From Climacium dendroides (taxonomy: Eukaryota; Streptophyta; Bryopsida; Hypnales; Climaciaceae), in the NCBI GenBank assembly GCA_950106755.1, contig OX467092.1, positions 4,526,001 through 4,590,000 on the forward strand: a DNA stretch of 64,000 bases, read 5' to 3'. Positions within the stretch are counted from its first letter, which is position 1. Every line of letters begins with the position of its first letter. Position numbers and translations under genes: made by a program. The notes beneath the pieces are model-generated. The model saw only the letters and a list, made by a program, of their open reading frames with translations, was not told the DNA's origin and made no database searches. This document shows, piece by piece, positions 1 through 12,010 of the stretch.

Positions 1-984
1 ACGTTCCGTCCACAGGGTCCACGAGGAAGTGACGTGGCTACCAGAAACGCGACTGGAGACTGCAGGGGACTACCAAGTCATTGCAGTATGACTCTAGGAC
101 TGAAAGAAGTCATGGGGAAGATGTTTTCTTTTACTTATACGTAAAGAAAAAGAAGTGAAGCCCCAGAGCGGTCCATGGAGGACAAGAGCGGGCAACTACA
201 TTATTGGGTATGTGACTTCAATATGACTGCAGAATCACTGGGACTTCTTGCACATATAACTAGGGGCATGCAATAAGGTGTTTAGGGGAATATGATAGAG
301 GGGGCCATGCTTCAAATGGATGGAACTTCCGATAAGATGTGATGTAGGAAGTCTGAAATGAAACAACATTTAGGTACAAAGAGAGAGATGTGGGAGTGTC
401 ATTATTCAAATGAAGCACATACAACATGAAGTGTACAAGGAAGGTATAATACTACTCGGGGTGGAAGCTCATTGAGCATGGAGGCGTTTGAGGCGGCAAC
501 TAGCATGCCAATGTCTCACTACTCCCACATCATATTTGCGGTTTTAGCATTCACACTTGGTTGATAAAGTTTGCATTCATGCATTGGACACTAAGGTTCA
601 CAGAAATGTGGCTAATACAATACCTGCACAAGTGGGAATTGTATTGAATATGAATGAAGGACAATGACAAAGGCAAGGTCATCACCCAATAAATGGGGTG
701 ACATTGAAAGGAAGGGACACCTTGTGGCAAGTGAAGCCTAACTAATTGCAGTATGACTTCACCATGATTGTGATGCAACTACAGAATGACTGAAGCACGA
801 CTAGAGAGTCTAATTAATGACTTCGGTATAACTACTAACTGTCCGAAATGTTTGCAAGTGGTCTACTTGTCTAATTGTTGTATGACGCGTTTAGCTTTTG
901 TGATGCTCCGCGACCCATGACACAATGAGGGACACTAAAAACGACGTGATTACCTTCCGACTATGAACCTAAGCAGGATTGTAC

Positions 985-1450
985 CTAATATTGCTCTTGC
1001 GCCAATAAGTTCTCTTCCACCAATAATTCGATGGCTCCGACTAGATTGGCGGTGGAGCTTCTATCCGGCACTCTTCGTGGAGCTGTAAGTCCTATGGCCT
1101 CGCCATTGGTTGTGATGAAGGCATCTGTGCGGTCGAGTACCTCTTGTTTCAAACGGGTTTTGTGGCATAAGACCACTTTCCAGCCAGGTCTGTCTGCTGC
1201 ATCGGAGAAAAATACTTGTGTGGCTTGACTCGGGAAGATGAATGGCTCGGCCATGCGAGGGAGTTTATGGCGGAAGTTCACCAAAAGGAATCCTGCGTCA
1301 TCACACACATACGTAGGGTTCTCTCGCGTGTCAATTGGTTTCACCCACAGTATAGTGTGGTCATGTCTGCAAACACCGTTTTGGGAACTCCTATTTGGAG
1401 AAACACACTGCAGACACTCATAGTTGCCACGGTGTGCAATTACAGGATTG
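985..1450 (-). pseudogene. CACTA transposase C-terminal remnant (DUF4216-like)
   Basis: The minus-strand frame ends at a stop at 985 and reads upstream past 1344. It contains ILWVKPIDTRENPTYVC, then DDAGFLLVNF, then EPFIFPSQATQVFF and GWKVVL. This follows the usual order of the C-terminal part of plant CACTA TNP2-type transposases: a W/C-rich strand, 'DxxGFxxVNxxxxxxxxxPFIxxSQAxQVFFxxD', then 'WxVVL'. The catalytic portion that should lie upstream (1.45-2.9 kb on the minus strand) is not recognisable, so this is a relic exon. It is antisense to the FCP1-like gene next door. The 5' limit is approximate. Family assignment is by pattern recognition only. Confidence 0.6.
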
Positions 1451-2918
1451 AAATGAAAGACAGAAATGTGACTTCAGTGTGACTGCCGACGGAGTGACGA
1501 GCAAGTCGCGTAGAGTCCAGGGACTACGGACTGACTTCTATATGACTTCTAAGGGTTCTGTGTCTGTGGACAGGACGATGGACTTACCCACAGTGAAGTC
1601 ACTCTGTAGTTGTATCCTCCTCTTCGACTGCTGCCTGTCATATTGCACGTATGAAAGTTAGAGCGTGTAGTATGATTAGCCAAATTCCATTTTTGCGTCA
1701 GACATGAGTCTAAAGGCAGCTAAAATTGAGGTCAATTCATAACAATTCTGATTCCATTTTTTTTTTGGCTTCGCAATCTTTCATCAACAAACAATTAACC
1801 TTTCTTTGAATAGGTGTTCTTAAGCATGCACGTCCATTGTCATGGACATTATTGTTGGTCATACTTATATTCTTGTCCATGGAAATAGTCATTGTCCTAC
1901 AGCGTGACTTCCGGGTCCCAAATTATTATAGTGTCTATTGTTCTGACACACCTTCATCTAGCCTGACTATCCTATGTACTGAATTCAGGATGTATGAGAC
2001 CTAAACAAGGCATTGAAGTTAATGGGCTGCACTTGGAAAGAGGCTCAAACTTTATACTACACACATACTCCTCTTCCAAGGCCTCCATACTCCGTAATTT
2101 ATAAGGTGGTTTCTAATTGAGCAATTGTAATGGGAGTGCTGTAAGATTTAAGGTCCTTAGGGAAGAGATTACAACAAATTACAAAGAAAAGAAGTGGTCT
2201 ATGCATCGTAAGGAATTGGAACAGAAGGCCTCTACTACACACAGATTTAGACTCAACACCACAGACTAACTTCCAGGAGTCATTTCCGAGTAACGAAAAT
2301 CAAGTCATGACAGAGAAATGACTGACAGAAGTCATGTAGGAGTTGTTCACGATTCAGAATGACTTCACCGTGACTTCCGGGTGACTTTTCTTTACAGGAC
2401 AACGAATTCATGCTGAAGAGGACTCCAATGCACTACCAATTGGGGGGATCGCCGCCCACCGTACCATGCACACAAAAAATGAGGACGACAACGCACAATT
2501 CTATCCATCAATCATCATCATGAGCAAAAGGTTGAAAAGTACACGGTCACACCGCACTTGAAAACCGATGTACATGCACTCACTCCTCACAGTCGCCCGT
2601 GTTCATTGCGCAACTCTGCCCCATGTCCGCCGCCTTTGCAAGGGACTTTATGATCCACCACCAACTACTGGGACCCCATGATGACCACTCCCTGTCCTGC
2701 CATCAGAGTTCAAAGTAAGGTTTTAGGCACTTACAAGGCAGTCCGCGACTTTGCCATCTGCGTTACAGCCTCCTCCCCACTCCGCTACCTCCTGAATTGT
2801 TTCGATTTAGCGCCTTGGAGCAGTAGCTTGTCTCCGCGATTTTGTCAACAATCAACGTCCGGAATGGCCTACTGTGAATTCCGTGCATGCTCGCATTTAA
2901 CGCGATAGTTGTTGTGTC
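1451..2918. other. Intergenic DNA inside the CACTA element
   Basis: No convincing coding exon was found. Clusters of TGACTTC/TGACTGCA words occur at 1480-1560 and 2290-2390, matching the subterminal motif of the surrounding element. Confidence 0.5.
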
Positions 2919-4858
2919 ATGGAGTCGCCGCCAGAGAGCCCGCCTCATCCGAAGACAACTTATGAGGTCCTGCGCGACCAGAAGAAGGCCAAGATGCTGA
3001 AGGCCTTCGAACCCGTTCTCCGCGCTAGGAGAGAGTTGTAAGTTCCACTTAACTACGCCTTACGAATTGTTGCAGATTTGCTTCTTGCATGCATGTAGTG
3101 CCTCCCTCGATCGACTGTGCTGCATGCAAACTTTAGTCTATATAGGCCTCCGTCGCATGCAACTATCCAAATAGTATAGTTGTCCTGTACGCAGTTGTAG
3201 ACGTTGGGTCCTAGTAACAGGATCCAATTTTGCAATGACAATTTGAATAATTTGATAGGGAGGTTTAACTGTTTTGGCGTCCTAGGGTTTGCGGATGTTC
3301 AGTCATTAATTTCAGCGCCGTTTGCTTTTTGGGGGGCCGCGAAGTCGTGCGACAATCACAAGGACGTCACTTTGCAAAGTCACGACTCTGTCATCACTAA
3401 AATGAAGTCGTGTCGTAGTCATTCTGAAATTGGTCGAGCCTCATTTGCATTTGAATTTTCCGGTCCACGTGGAATCCACTGCGCTCGCGGAGCAGGCGTC
3501 CTGCAGCGCACTGACAAACCCTAATGTCACCTCCGCGCAGAGGGGATCATTTTTTGGCTTTGCGATCATTTTTGCAGCTGATTCTTAGCGACTATCTATC
3601 CTAGTGTCTGCTCGCGGCGCTTGCATTCTTGTTCTTCGTGGCGCTCATTATTGTGTTCCGCGGTCTAGGGACAAGCAAGAAGACGCCCTGAAAGCACCGC
3701 TGCAGGTTCACCCGCCGTTGTAGCAGATACGGAAGCGGCTCCAACAGTTGTTGCAGCAAACGTTGATGTGGCCCAATCTTCCGAGGAGCCAGCCCTTCCA
3801 AACGGCAACGTGAAGGTCAGCCCTGATGAAGGAGGCGAGGGAGGTTTCGAGGACGCTTCCACTGACCGCTTAACTGCAGTCAATGTCGCAGCAGCGCCGT
3901 CAAGGAAGGCTAAGAAAGCTCCCAAGTCTCCTAAGGTTTGTATCTCCAAGCACACAAGTCCATGTGCGTCCGTTCCTGGAGTGCCTTTCCTTACATTGTA
4001 GGATCTCGTGACTAATCGGATGGGCGGCAGTAGTTTACATGTTCAGAAGCTTGTCATTTTCAATGTACAAGGAACCCTGTTGGACTATAGTTTGCTTGCT
4101 GCTCCAAACCCAAACTGTAGTATCCGTGCTAGCAACCATACGCAGTTCCATAAAGTAGTTTTCCGACCATGGCTGAAGCACTTTTTGGACTGATGCTTCA
4201 GGCACTTCAAAGTTGCATTTTGGGGTAGTAAAAGTGCTCCGTACATGGAGGATGTGGTCCCTCAAATGTTGGTAGGGTTTTACAGTCGTGCCTATGATAG
4301 GGATCCACTCTTTTGTTGGTCTTACGTAGCTGATTCTGAAAGTGGAGGGGAGCAAGATAAGGGAACCTCGGGGCAAAAAAACTTATCTGTAGTGTACGGG
4401 CAATACCCTGAGTTCAATCCAGAGAACACAATCATTGTAGATAGTAAGCTTTGTAGGGTCACGGAGAATGCACAATCCAACGTGCTCATCACAAATCCTT
4501 TCTATGTAAAGTGGCTGCGCACCTTGGATGAGGACAAGGAATATCTGAAGTTATACTCGTGGCCTTTGCTGGAAGCCTTTTGGAGATGCCCCGACGTGAC
4601 TACCTTCCGTGCAAAGTACCCACAAGTTGTGAACAAGTCCAAATCTCAGTGGCTTCTGAAGCGCAGAAGTGGAATTGGATACAATTTTGTGAATATGGTG
4701 GGAGGTGAGGGACTTGCAGTCCGGCTGGTTTGAACACCCTGCGACCCTCACCTTCATATTTTTTTGATTTTTAACTTCTGCTCTTTGTTTTTGCAGGCAA
4801 GGATGGGGAAGCAGAACACGCGATCGAAGTCAACCTCTACCACGGGGTCGCGCTGTGA
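2919..4858 (+). pseudogene. FCP1/NIF-like HAD phosphatase-like gene, interrupted by one in-frame TGA
   Basis: Proposed exons: 2919-3037 (ATG, then SPPESPP, donor GTAAGT), 3669-3935 (acceptor TAG, donor AAG|GTTTGT), 4002-4704 (donor G|GTGAGG) and 4797-4858 (TTTTTGCAG acceptor, stop TGA). The last three join in phase. Exon 1 ends in phase 2, so a small exon or shifted splice site is missing between 3038 and 3668. The third exon has an FCP1-homology (NIF, HAD) layout: LVIFNVQGTLLDY in place of the DxDGT box, FRPWLKHFLD followed after the stop by FKVAFWGS, and NTIIVDSK. The first two catalytic Asp positions read N and Q, so a phosphatase reaction is unlikely. TGA at 4191-4193 sits where the family normally has Trp (FLEW), consistent with TGG to TGA. 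A long acidic Ala/Pro-rich linker precedes the domain. It lies inside the CACTA element and may be captured cargo. Confidence 0.6.
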
Positions 4859-5152
4859 TAAGGTAGGCACTATATAGCACTCATTTCACATTTTGTTCAA
4901 GCGGTCTACCTTTCAGTTGCGTTCTTGTCGTGTATAAATTGCCCAGAAGTGACGTTCCAGTTATGGTTGGTCATCAAGTCGTATTGTAGTGTCGGGAAAG
5001 TCGTGAATTCTGTCCATGACTGCTTCATGACTTCACAATGACTCAATGGCGTATGCAATGCAGGGGGTTACTCTGAGAACAGAAATGGACGCCACTGCCA
5101 AGATCGACTACAAATTGTTGTTTGTAGTTTTTTCTTGCATTGTTGTTGTAGG

Positions 5153-5675
5153 ATATGAGTTCATCCCGCCTATCAGCATTGTCGTTGGTCATTCAAGTGT
5201 CCATCGTGAGTCAGTCCCACGATGAAGTGGTATATTCACAAGCTCCGCAGCACTGCACTAACTAAGTAATGTTCCTGTGAACCTTGTAGGCCATTCTAGA
5301 ATGCGTGATGTCTCAAGTGAATCGCATCTTGCGCTTTTTTGATTATGTAACTGTTAACTGAATTGTGCTATGTCTTGCATGCCACAGGGTTTCATCATTG
5401 GCGATGAAGTTTTCCTCATAAACCCATGCGCTGTACGGCAGAAAGTGGCCCTTGGAACGATCAGCAGACTTCCAGGGTCTCACAAGTATCATGATAAGGA
5501 CATACCAGCATTGTGGGTGAGGGTGGATGTCCGTGAGGTTCTACAAACAGGGGTGAGCCTCATGTTTCCCAATTACGTAGCGGACCAGGAGTTTATAGAG
5601 GACGTGAAGGGGTCTTGCGCAATATGGTCAGAGAAGTCAATGAAGTTTTTTAATGGTACTTGGCTTAGCTTGTAA
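5153..5675 (+). CDS. CACTA-associated C-terminal domain exons (DUF8039-like)
   Basis: Two exons are visible: 5153-5229 after a TTGTTGTAG acceptor (reads DMSSSRLSALSL..., donor GTG|GTATAT) and 5388-5675 after GCCACAG, ending LSL-stop. The second reads GDEVFLINP, VALGTISRLPG, ALWVRVDV and KGSCAIWSEKSMKFF. This resembles the small beta-rich domain at the C terminus of plant CACTA proteins, where a residue stretch similar to 'VARGxI ... VxVDxV ... GxFxxWP' is typical. It may be the 3' end of the preceding gene by alternative splicing, or a separate CACTA gene. No other domain is visible. Confidence 0.4.
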
Positions 5676-5689
5676 ATTTTGTTGGAGAC

Positions 5690-6110
5690 TTACTGCACCC
5701 TAAACCCACTTGTGGACGCCATGTATATTTGGGCTGCTATTCTATCCCACTCCATTCCTTTTGCAATAGAGGACTCAATTTCTAACTCCGTGCCTGTGAA
5801 TTTGTCATTGTTGTGTCAATTTTTGTTGGCTTACCGTTTCCTCAGCCATGGCTCTGCGTTTACAATGTTGTTCTTGCTCGTTTGCACGTAATTAGGTAGT
5901 ACATATTACTTGAATGTAGTGTAGATGAACCGACTGGTGAATGACCCCTTCGAAGTTGCCGTGACTTCAGCACTACTAGCGGAATAGTGCACGTGCTACT
6001 GTGACGCAACTCCATCTACACTGCAGCACGACTTCTGAATGACTCCATGTTGCCCCTAAATTGTTGCCCACATCATGTTCATTTGCGACTGCAGCGTGAC
6101 TGCAATATGA
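5690..6110. other. Downstream spacer with CACTA motif words
   Basis: No supported exon. TGACTTC/TGACTGCA words recur from 5950 onward and run into the 68-bp array. Confidence 0.4.
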
Positions 6111-6117
6111 TTCTGTT

Positions 6118-6550
6118 TGAAATGTCCACGTCAGATTTAGGAGGGGTCAGACACCACTGCAATGTGACTTTACCATGACTGCGAGTGACGTCCACGTCAG
6201 ATTTTAAAGGGGTCAGATGCAACTTCAACATGACTGCACAATGACTGCAATTGACGTCCACGTCAGATTTAGGAGGGGTCACGTGCAACTCTAGCATGAC
6301 TGCAGGACGACCGGTTCAGAACGTCCATGTCAGATTTAAAAGGGATCGGACGCAACTTCAGAATGACTTCCTTGTGACTACGCCCAATCTGTCCACGTCA
6401 GATTTAAAAGGGGTCATACATGACTCTAACATGACTTCAACGCGATTACGTTCAAATTGTCCACGTCAAATTTAGATGGGGTCAGACGTGACTCCAGAAT
6501 GACTTACACATGACTATTGCAAAAAAGTCCACGTCAGATTTTAGAGGGGT
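6118..6550 (+). repeat. Tandem array, 68-bp period, seven units
   Basis: GTCCACGTCAGATTT (with small variation) starts at 6124, 6189, 6255, 6323, 6391, 6459 and 6527. The spacing grows from 65 to 68 and is constant at 68 over the last four intervals. Each unit also carries GGGGTCAGACG, an AACTTCA-type word and one or two ATGACT words, so the array merges the CACTA subterminal motif with an ACGT-core box (CCACGTCA). It lies about 280 bp inside the CACTA terminus at 6826, a usual place for subterminal repeats. Confidence 0.85.
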
Positions 6551-6826
6551 CCCCTACTTGTCCAACTCAACCCAAGCCATCTTTCCTTAGTCTCATTTTC
6601 TTTATCTCCCTCAACTGAGCCTCTTCTCATCCAAAGTTCCATCCGTCTCCACTTCGTTGGGTGATAATAAATCTGCAGTCATTCTTATAAATGACTTGTC
6701 CGAAATGACTGCAGGGTCCCGGAGTCACATTTTCATTTTTCAAGTCACATTCTCGTTTTGCGACTGCAACATGACAGTTTTGCAGTCATTTGCCGCAGTC
6801 ACGATAACCCCCAATTCCTTGTAGTG

Positions 6827-9800
6827 CAAGTAGCCAAGAGTTCAGTTCAAAATCTAGAATCCAAAAATTAGTGTAAAGTTCCCATCATTAACATCCAACC
6901 ATTTAGTTCTAAAATAATATTTTAGATAAGCATAACAAATTGGCACCAAAATTAGGCCCCAATGTTTCAAAGCCCATATTAGAGGCCCTATATATACTTT
7001 GTGTGAGAAGAAAAAACAAGCTCTATTTGTAGAACTCAACTAATAGAAGAAGGTCAAAAATTGGCAAGCACTAGGCAACCAAACCAACCAACAATTATAA
7101 CACATAGTCTTTGCTCTAAAAGATTGGCCAATTAGGATGTGCTATGCGTCATGCCCAATTAATAGATGGATATAGTCAAATGACAAGGGGCCAACAAATT
7201 AGAGCCCACCATGTGGCAATGCTTTGGTAGAACGGGGTTGTTTATAGGGGATTGTTGAATTTGCTTGGTTTGGTCTAATTTGGATAGATTTTGGACTAAT
7301 TTTAGACTCTTGGATCCAATTCAAAACTCAAAATTTGAATTGCAAGTTTGCAAGTTGAATATATATAAATGAATCCAACTCAATTGAAGCGCAAGTTTCC
7401 TAGTTGTTGATAGTAAATGCTATACAAAACCACAATAGGTTAAAATTAAAGGATTGAAAGGAGGAGATGGGAGCAAGTGAAGATTGATAGAAGGATAGGA
7501 GGTGGAAATGAAGTGCACAAAACCTTTAGAAGATAAAATAAAACTATAAACAAAAGAAAATAAAGGTAGGATTAAAATTTGGCTTGCCCAATCACATAGT
7601 AGCCTTGGTGGAGATAAGATACAAGATAAAGGTTAGCAATTATTGACTTAGATAGGGAAAAAAATTATTGTATTCAATTTGGAGACAAATATTCTGTTGC
7701 AAGGTCAACTAGTGAAGTTCAATTATTGAATAGAATATAAGTAGAAAAAAAATGAAATGTAGAAGAAAAAGACAAAAAAATAGGAAGTATGGAAAATTAG
7801 GAAGTAGTTCTTAGAATTAAATTCAACACCTTGAAACCAAAACTTGAAAATTAAGTAGTAAGCATAGACTGTGGAAAGACAAGATGGCAAAGAAAGTGGG
7901 CTTTAAGGGTATTTCTGACCACCTCCTATATGAGGCTCTATTTGAAGTGAGTTCCTAAATTCCATCCCTTTTTTTTAACTTTTTAATTAAGAACCAAAGT
8001 ACAAGTTAGATTCATACCCTTGAGGCTAGATTTATTTCAAGTTTAATTTTAGAAACTTGTAGAAGAGGTCCAAAGATTTCTAAAAACAAAATAGATTTAA
8101 AATGAGGAAGATGCAAGTGGATGAAGTTTAGGGGCTAAATTGGATAAAAATTAGTCAAAAACATATAAAACAAACAAGAATTGAAAATTAAAAAGTAGAT
8201 AGAATTCAGAGTTTGAAAATCAAATTAGAAGTTGATTTTGAATTGTAAATTGAATGTAATTAGTAGATGAAGATTAAAATATCAATTAGTAGTCAAAATT
8301 CATCTATTTACAACTTTCACTAAAAATGTTCAATATTCAATTCACTTAAGATGAAATCAAAATCTTTAAGGAACAAGCTTTTAAAATTTAAAAATAATAA
8401 ACTGATAAAAGTAATTCAATGTCTTTAGGAAAAAGTGGATGTGTTAATTTTGGACCTCTTGAAGTTAATTAAGTAGGAAATTAGGTCTACGTTCTCATAA
8501 GGGAAGATTGATAACATCAAAACTAGTTCACAAACAAGAAACAAAATCAAACTCTTTAAGAAATCAAAGGATGAAGTTTAGAATGAGTTTTGGATGAACT
8601 TAGTGGGATTCCATCCATCCACGGTCAAAATTAGGTATAGATAATAGATTTTAACTTAAAAGTATAGCAAATATCCAAAGTCAAAAGAATTTAGGAGTTG
8701 GTAGAAAAGGATGGATGAAGTTTAAATTACTATCCCAAGAAAGGCTAAACTTCATCCAATGCACTTGAAGTTTAGATTTTGTTTTCTCACAAAAATCCAG
8801 AACTATAGTATAGGGTTTTAAAGTCTAGAGAATGGTCAAATAATTTGATGTATTGTGACTAAAGTCACTTGCATTCAATAGTATAATGGAAATAATACAC
8901 TTTTTATTTGTAAAATCAAATAAATATTCACTCTTATTCCTAAGGGTAAAATTTTGTTCACAGTCTTTTACCGATGCTATGGACACAATGAATCTGTCCT
9001 AATCTTGTCTACTGTGCTACAGGGAGGTCAAATAGTCTGGCCAAAAATTCAAGTTTAGTCAAATCATCTTATGCAATGGATACTTTAGGACTTAATCAAT
9101 TCCAAGATAATACTTTGAAAATAGTACAAATACTTCATTAATTAATACTTTCTATGTATATAGGTCAAATTGTCCAATCAATCTATAACTATCACGTCCA
9201 ATGCAAAAATGCCTAGCAATTCTATCAACTACGTCAAATTGTCCCAATATGCAAAGCGGGATGCAAAGAGTATGCAAGTAAGAATTATACTAAGGTCAAT
9301 TGTTTTTTTTGCTTTTGGTCAAATTGTCCAAGTTCACACAATTAGTTCAAGCCTACAGTGGTGTACCAAATAGCCATTGCACTTAGAGTCTTGGATTCCA
9401 ACAACACTCTTTTTGACTTTTTGTTTGAAGGTTTGAACTTCAAATGTGCCCCAAAGTATACACACCTAAAAGTTCATGAAGCAGATCACATTTTTGTTTT
9501 ATCTTGAAAGTCACACAACACTCCTCGCCGTCTCGTTTGAATGTTGCCAAAACACAATTCGAATGCCCCACACTATGAGCGTCTTACAATATGCAAGGGA
9601 ATTTGATTCTTTACTCCAAATATCTAATTGCAAAGATGCTCAAACGTTTGTCGTCATTCACCACAACACTGGCACTGCATGGATTTGCAATTTCTCAATT
9701 ATTTAATCACCGTCAATCTCTCTGTATACTAGCTCACCTAATCCAATAAACAATTTCTCACACTAAGTTATCTTTGCGAAATTCACAAACTCTTGCTCAA

Positions 9801-11360
9801 GTTTTTGAAACACTAGTAGCCTCCATTCCAATCTCAATTTACAATACTAAATTTTTTTGGTAATACTCAATTAATTGCTCAATTCACAATCATCAACTCC
9901 TAGACAAGTGTTGATTCTTAAGTTTCCACAATTGCTCAATCATCCACACATGGAAAATTGCAATCGTGACAATACAAGTATATTGTAAACCCTAATTTAC
10001 ACAGAAACACTCCCCAAAACACAAGACAAGCAAGAATATGAATAATGATATATTAATATTAATAAAAATATACACTATAAACATTCTACATAATGCCAAT
10101 TTTTAAAAAAAATTCTGGGACTTTATATAGGCTTTCCTTGGGAAGGCTACAACCCTTCCTAAAAAGGTGTATTTTCTCAATTTTACTATTTATTTTTATT
10201 TTATTTTTATTTTTACTATTCATTGTTCACTAAAACATTAATTTTAATTTTAATCTCTACTCCTAAGGTAAATTTGTAACCCCTTATAGGTTCCCTAGGT
10301 TGATTTTAAGATATTTGTATTTCAATTTCAAATTTATATCTTATTAGCTTCTAAATGTCCTAGGAAAAAAAAAATTGTCAATTTATGCTATATTTCTGTA
10401 CTACATAGCTTTCTTTAAGAACATTGAATTTGAGTGAATTTTATGTTTTTAGAAATGTCATGATCTGATATTTAACTTAGGATTGATAGATTGTGATTGT
10501 AAACTCTTGGTTCAAAAATCAAAATGGCCTTGTTTAGTTCGGTTGACTGACCAAAAGTTGTATTTTTGTTAAATTTTGTTGGTTTATCTTGCAAATCACC
10601 TCCAGTACACAATTAGAAGACACAATGGATCACACCTAGGGATCCAATCAAATAGGAGAAATTTCTACACAAACATTAGAACTTGGATGTATTTGTTTAC
10701 ATATTGAAGATAGTTATTAAAACGTTTACAGTGTCTTGGCGCACCACGCATCATGCTAAACATGAATGTGTTGCAAAGCTCAAGAATTCCATTGCATCAA
10801 GGACTATAAAGAAATATTTGAAAATTCATGCAACATGGTCAATAGTAAGGGTAGTTCAAGCTAACTCCACTTTTGGCATTGTTCTAAATTTTTAGAAACA
10901 TTTTGAAAGGAATAAATACTCTATAATCTATCTCTTCTTCAGCCATTAGAACTCAAAGACAACTAACTAGAATTTTTGACAAACAATTTATGTGTCACAT
11001 CAAAATATAGACATTCATCTTCAAATATTTTGAGGTCAAAAAATCATGACTTAACATCATATTCATTAAAATGAGAGTTTTCCAGTGAAATGGGAGTAGA
11101 GGAAGAGACTTTCAACCATGAATTTAATATACTTGTAGACCAATGAATACCAGAAAAGCATTGCAATGACACAGAAAGTGCATACAAAAGGTACAAATTC
11201 CAAAATCGAAGGTCAAAATTGTGACTTCTTCATAATTTATAGAAAGTCATCAAATATACATGTATTGGATGTATGCACTATAAACATAGTATAATCCATG
11301 TACTAAACTACTACTTCCATTGTGGACTACACTTGTATAAGATACATATGCTGTAAAATG
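6827..11360. other. AT-rich intergenic DNA, no gene seen
   Basis: About 4.5 kb of AT-rich sequence without a supported coding exon. It contains dispersed TTAGTAG/AAATTAG-type words and poly-A/T runs, but no clear terminal repeats. Open frames here are short and lack splice context. Confidence 0.5.
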
Positions 11361-11488
11361 TAGGATTCAGGAAGCACTACGGCTGAGCACTAGGACTTCT
11401 GTGAAATTGACAATTGCGTCTACAAAATGAAGGCTTCGTGACCAGAAGGCTATGAGCCTGCTTTTATCAACAGTAGAGACAAACGTAG

Positions 11489-12010
11489 GGATTGTCAAAG
11501 CCCGGATATTGGAGAATCGAATAGCACCTGTTCTCCCACCAAATATTCTCAGACATTGCACCGGAGAAAGTGCAATGCAAAAGATTATTTGGTGAGGGAA
11601 CAATTGTTATTCAACTCTACAACATCCGGGCTACGACAACGTACTGTCCATAATGACTATGAGGTCTAGGATTGTCAAATCTCGGAAATTGTAGAATCGA
11701 ATAACAGCGGTCCCTTCACTAAATATTCTCAGACACTGCACCGGAGAAAGTGCAATGCAAAAGATTATTTAGTAAAGGGGCCGCTGCAATTCTAATCTAC
11801 AACTTCCGAGCTCCGACAACGTACTGTCCATAGTGACTATGAGGTCCAGGATTGTCAAAGCCCGGATATTGGAGAATCAAATACCAACTGTTACCCAACC
11901 TAATATTCTCAGACATTGCACCGGAGAAAGTGCAATGCAAAAGATTATTTGGTGAGGGAACAGTTGTTATTCAACTCTACAACATCCGGGCTACGACAAC
12001 GTACTGTCCA
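11489..12010. repeat. Three tandem 180-bp units, each a 150-nt foldback
   Basis: GGATTGTCAAA-type starts fall at 11489, 11669 and 11849, an exact 180-bp period. Within each unit the left arm (AAGCCCGGATATTGGAGAAT... to CATTGCAC) pairs with the right arm (GTGCAATG ... to CATCCGGGCT) around the short loop CGGAGAAA. The foldbacks span about 11491-11640, 11671-11820 and 11851-12000. The units differ from one another in the arms, yet the changes are largely matched on the opposite arm: unit 2 has GCGGTCCCTTCACT against AGTAAAGGGGCCGC, whereas units 1 and 3 have CTGTTCTCCCACC or CTGTTACCCAACC against GGTGAGGGAACA. It lies just beyond the 3' end of the minus-strand FCP1-like gene. Confidence 0.9.

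Larger units (their letters stand above)
1..6826. mobile_element. Right-hand part of a large CACTA (En/Spm) transposon
   Basis: On the minus strand the DNA at 6826 begins CACTACAAGGAATT, continues with a G-run and TTATC, then TGACTG. CACTACAAG is the typical plant CACTA terminus. The interior is peppered with TGACTGCA and TGACTTC words (1-900, 1440-1560, 2240-2390, 4920-5050, 5950-6800), as expected of subterminal repeats bound by a CACTA transposase. The element at 46383-48495 has a related end (CACTAGTAG, then GGGGCTATC, then TGACTG). A transposase C-terminal remnant and a CACTA-type domain lie inside. The other end is outside the window, so total length and target duplication cannot be checked. 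The superfamily call is firm; treating all of 1-6826 as one element is inference. Confidence 0.75.
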
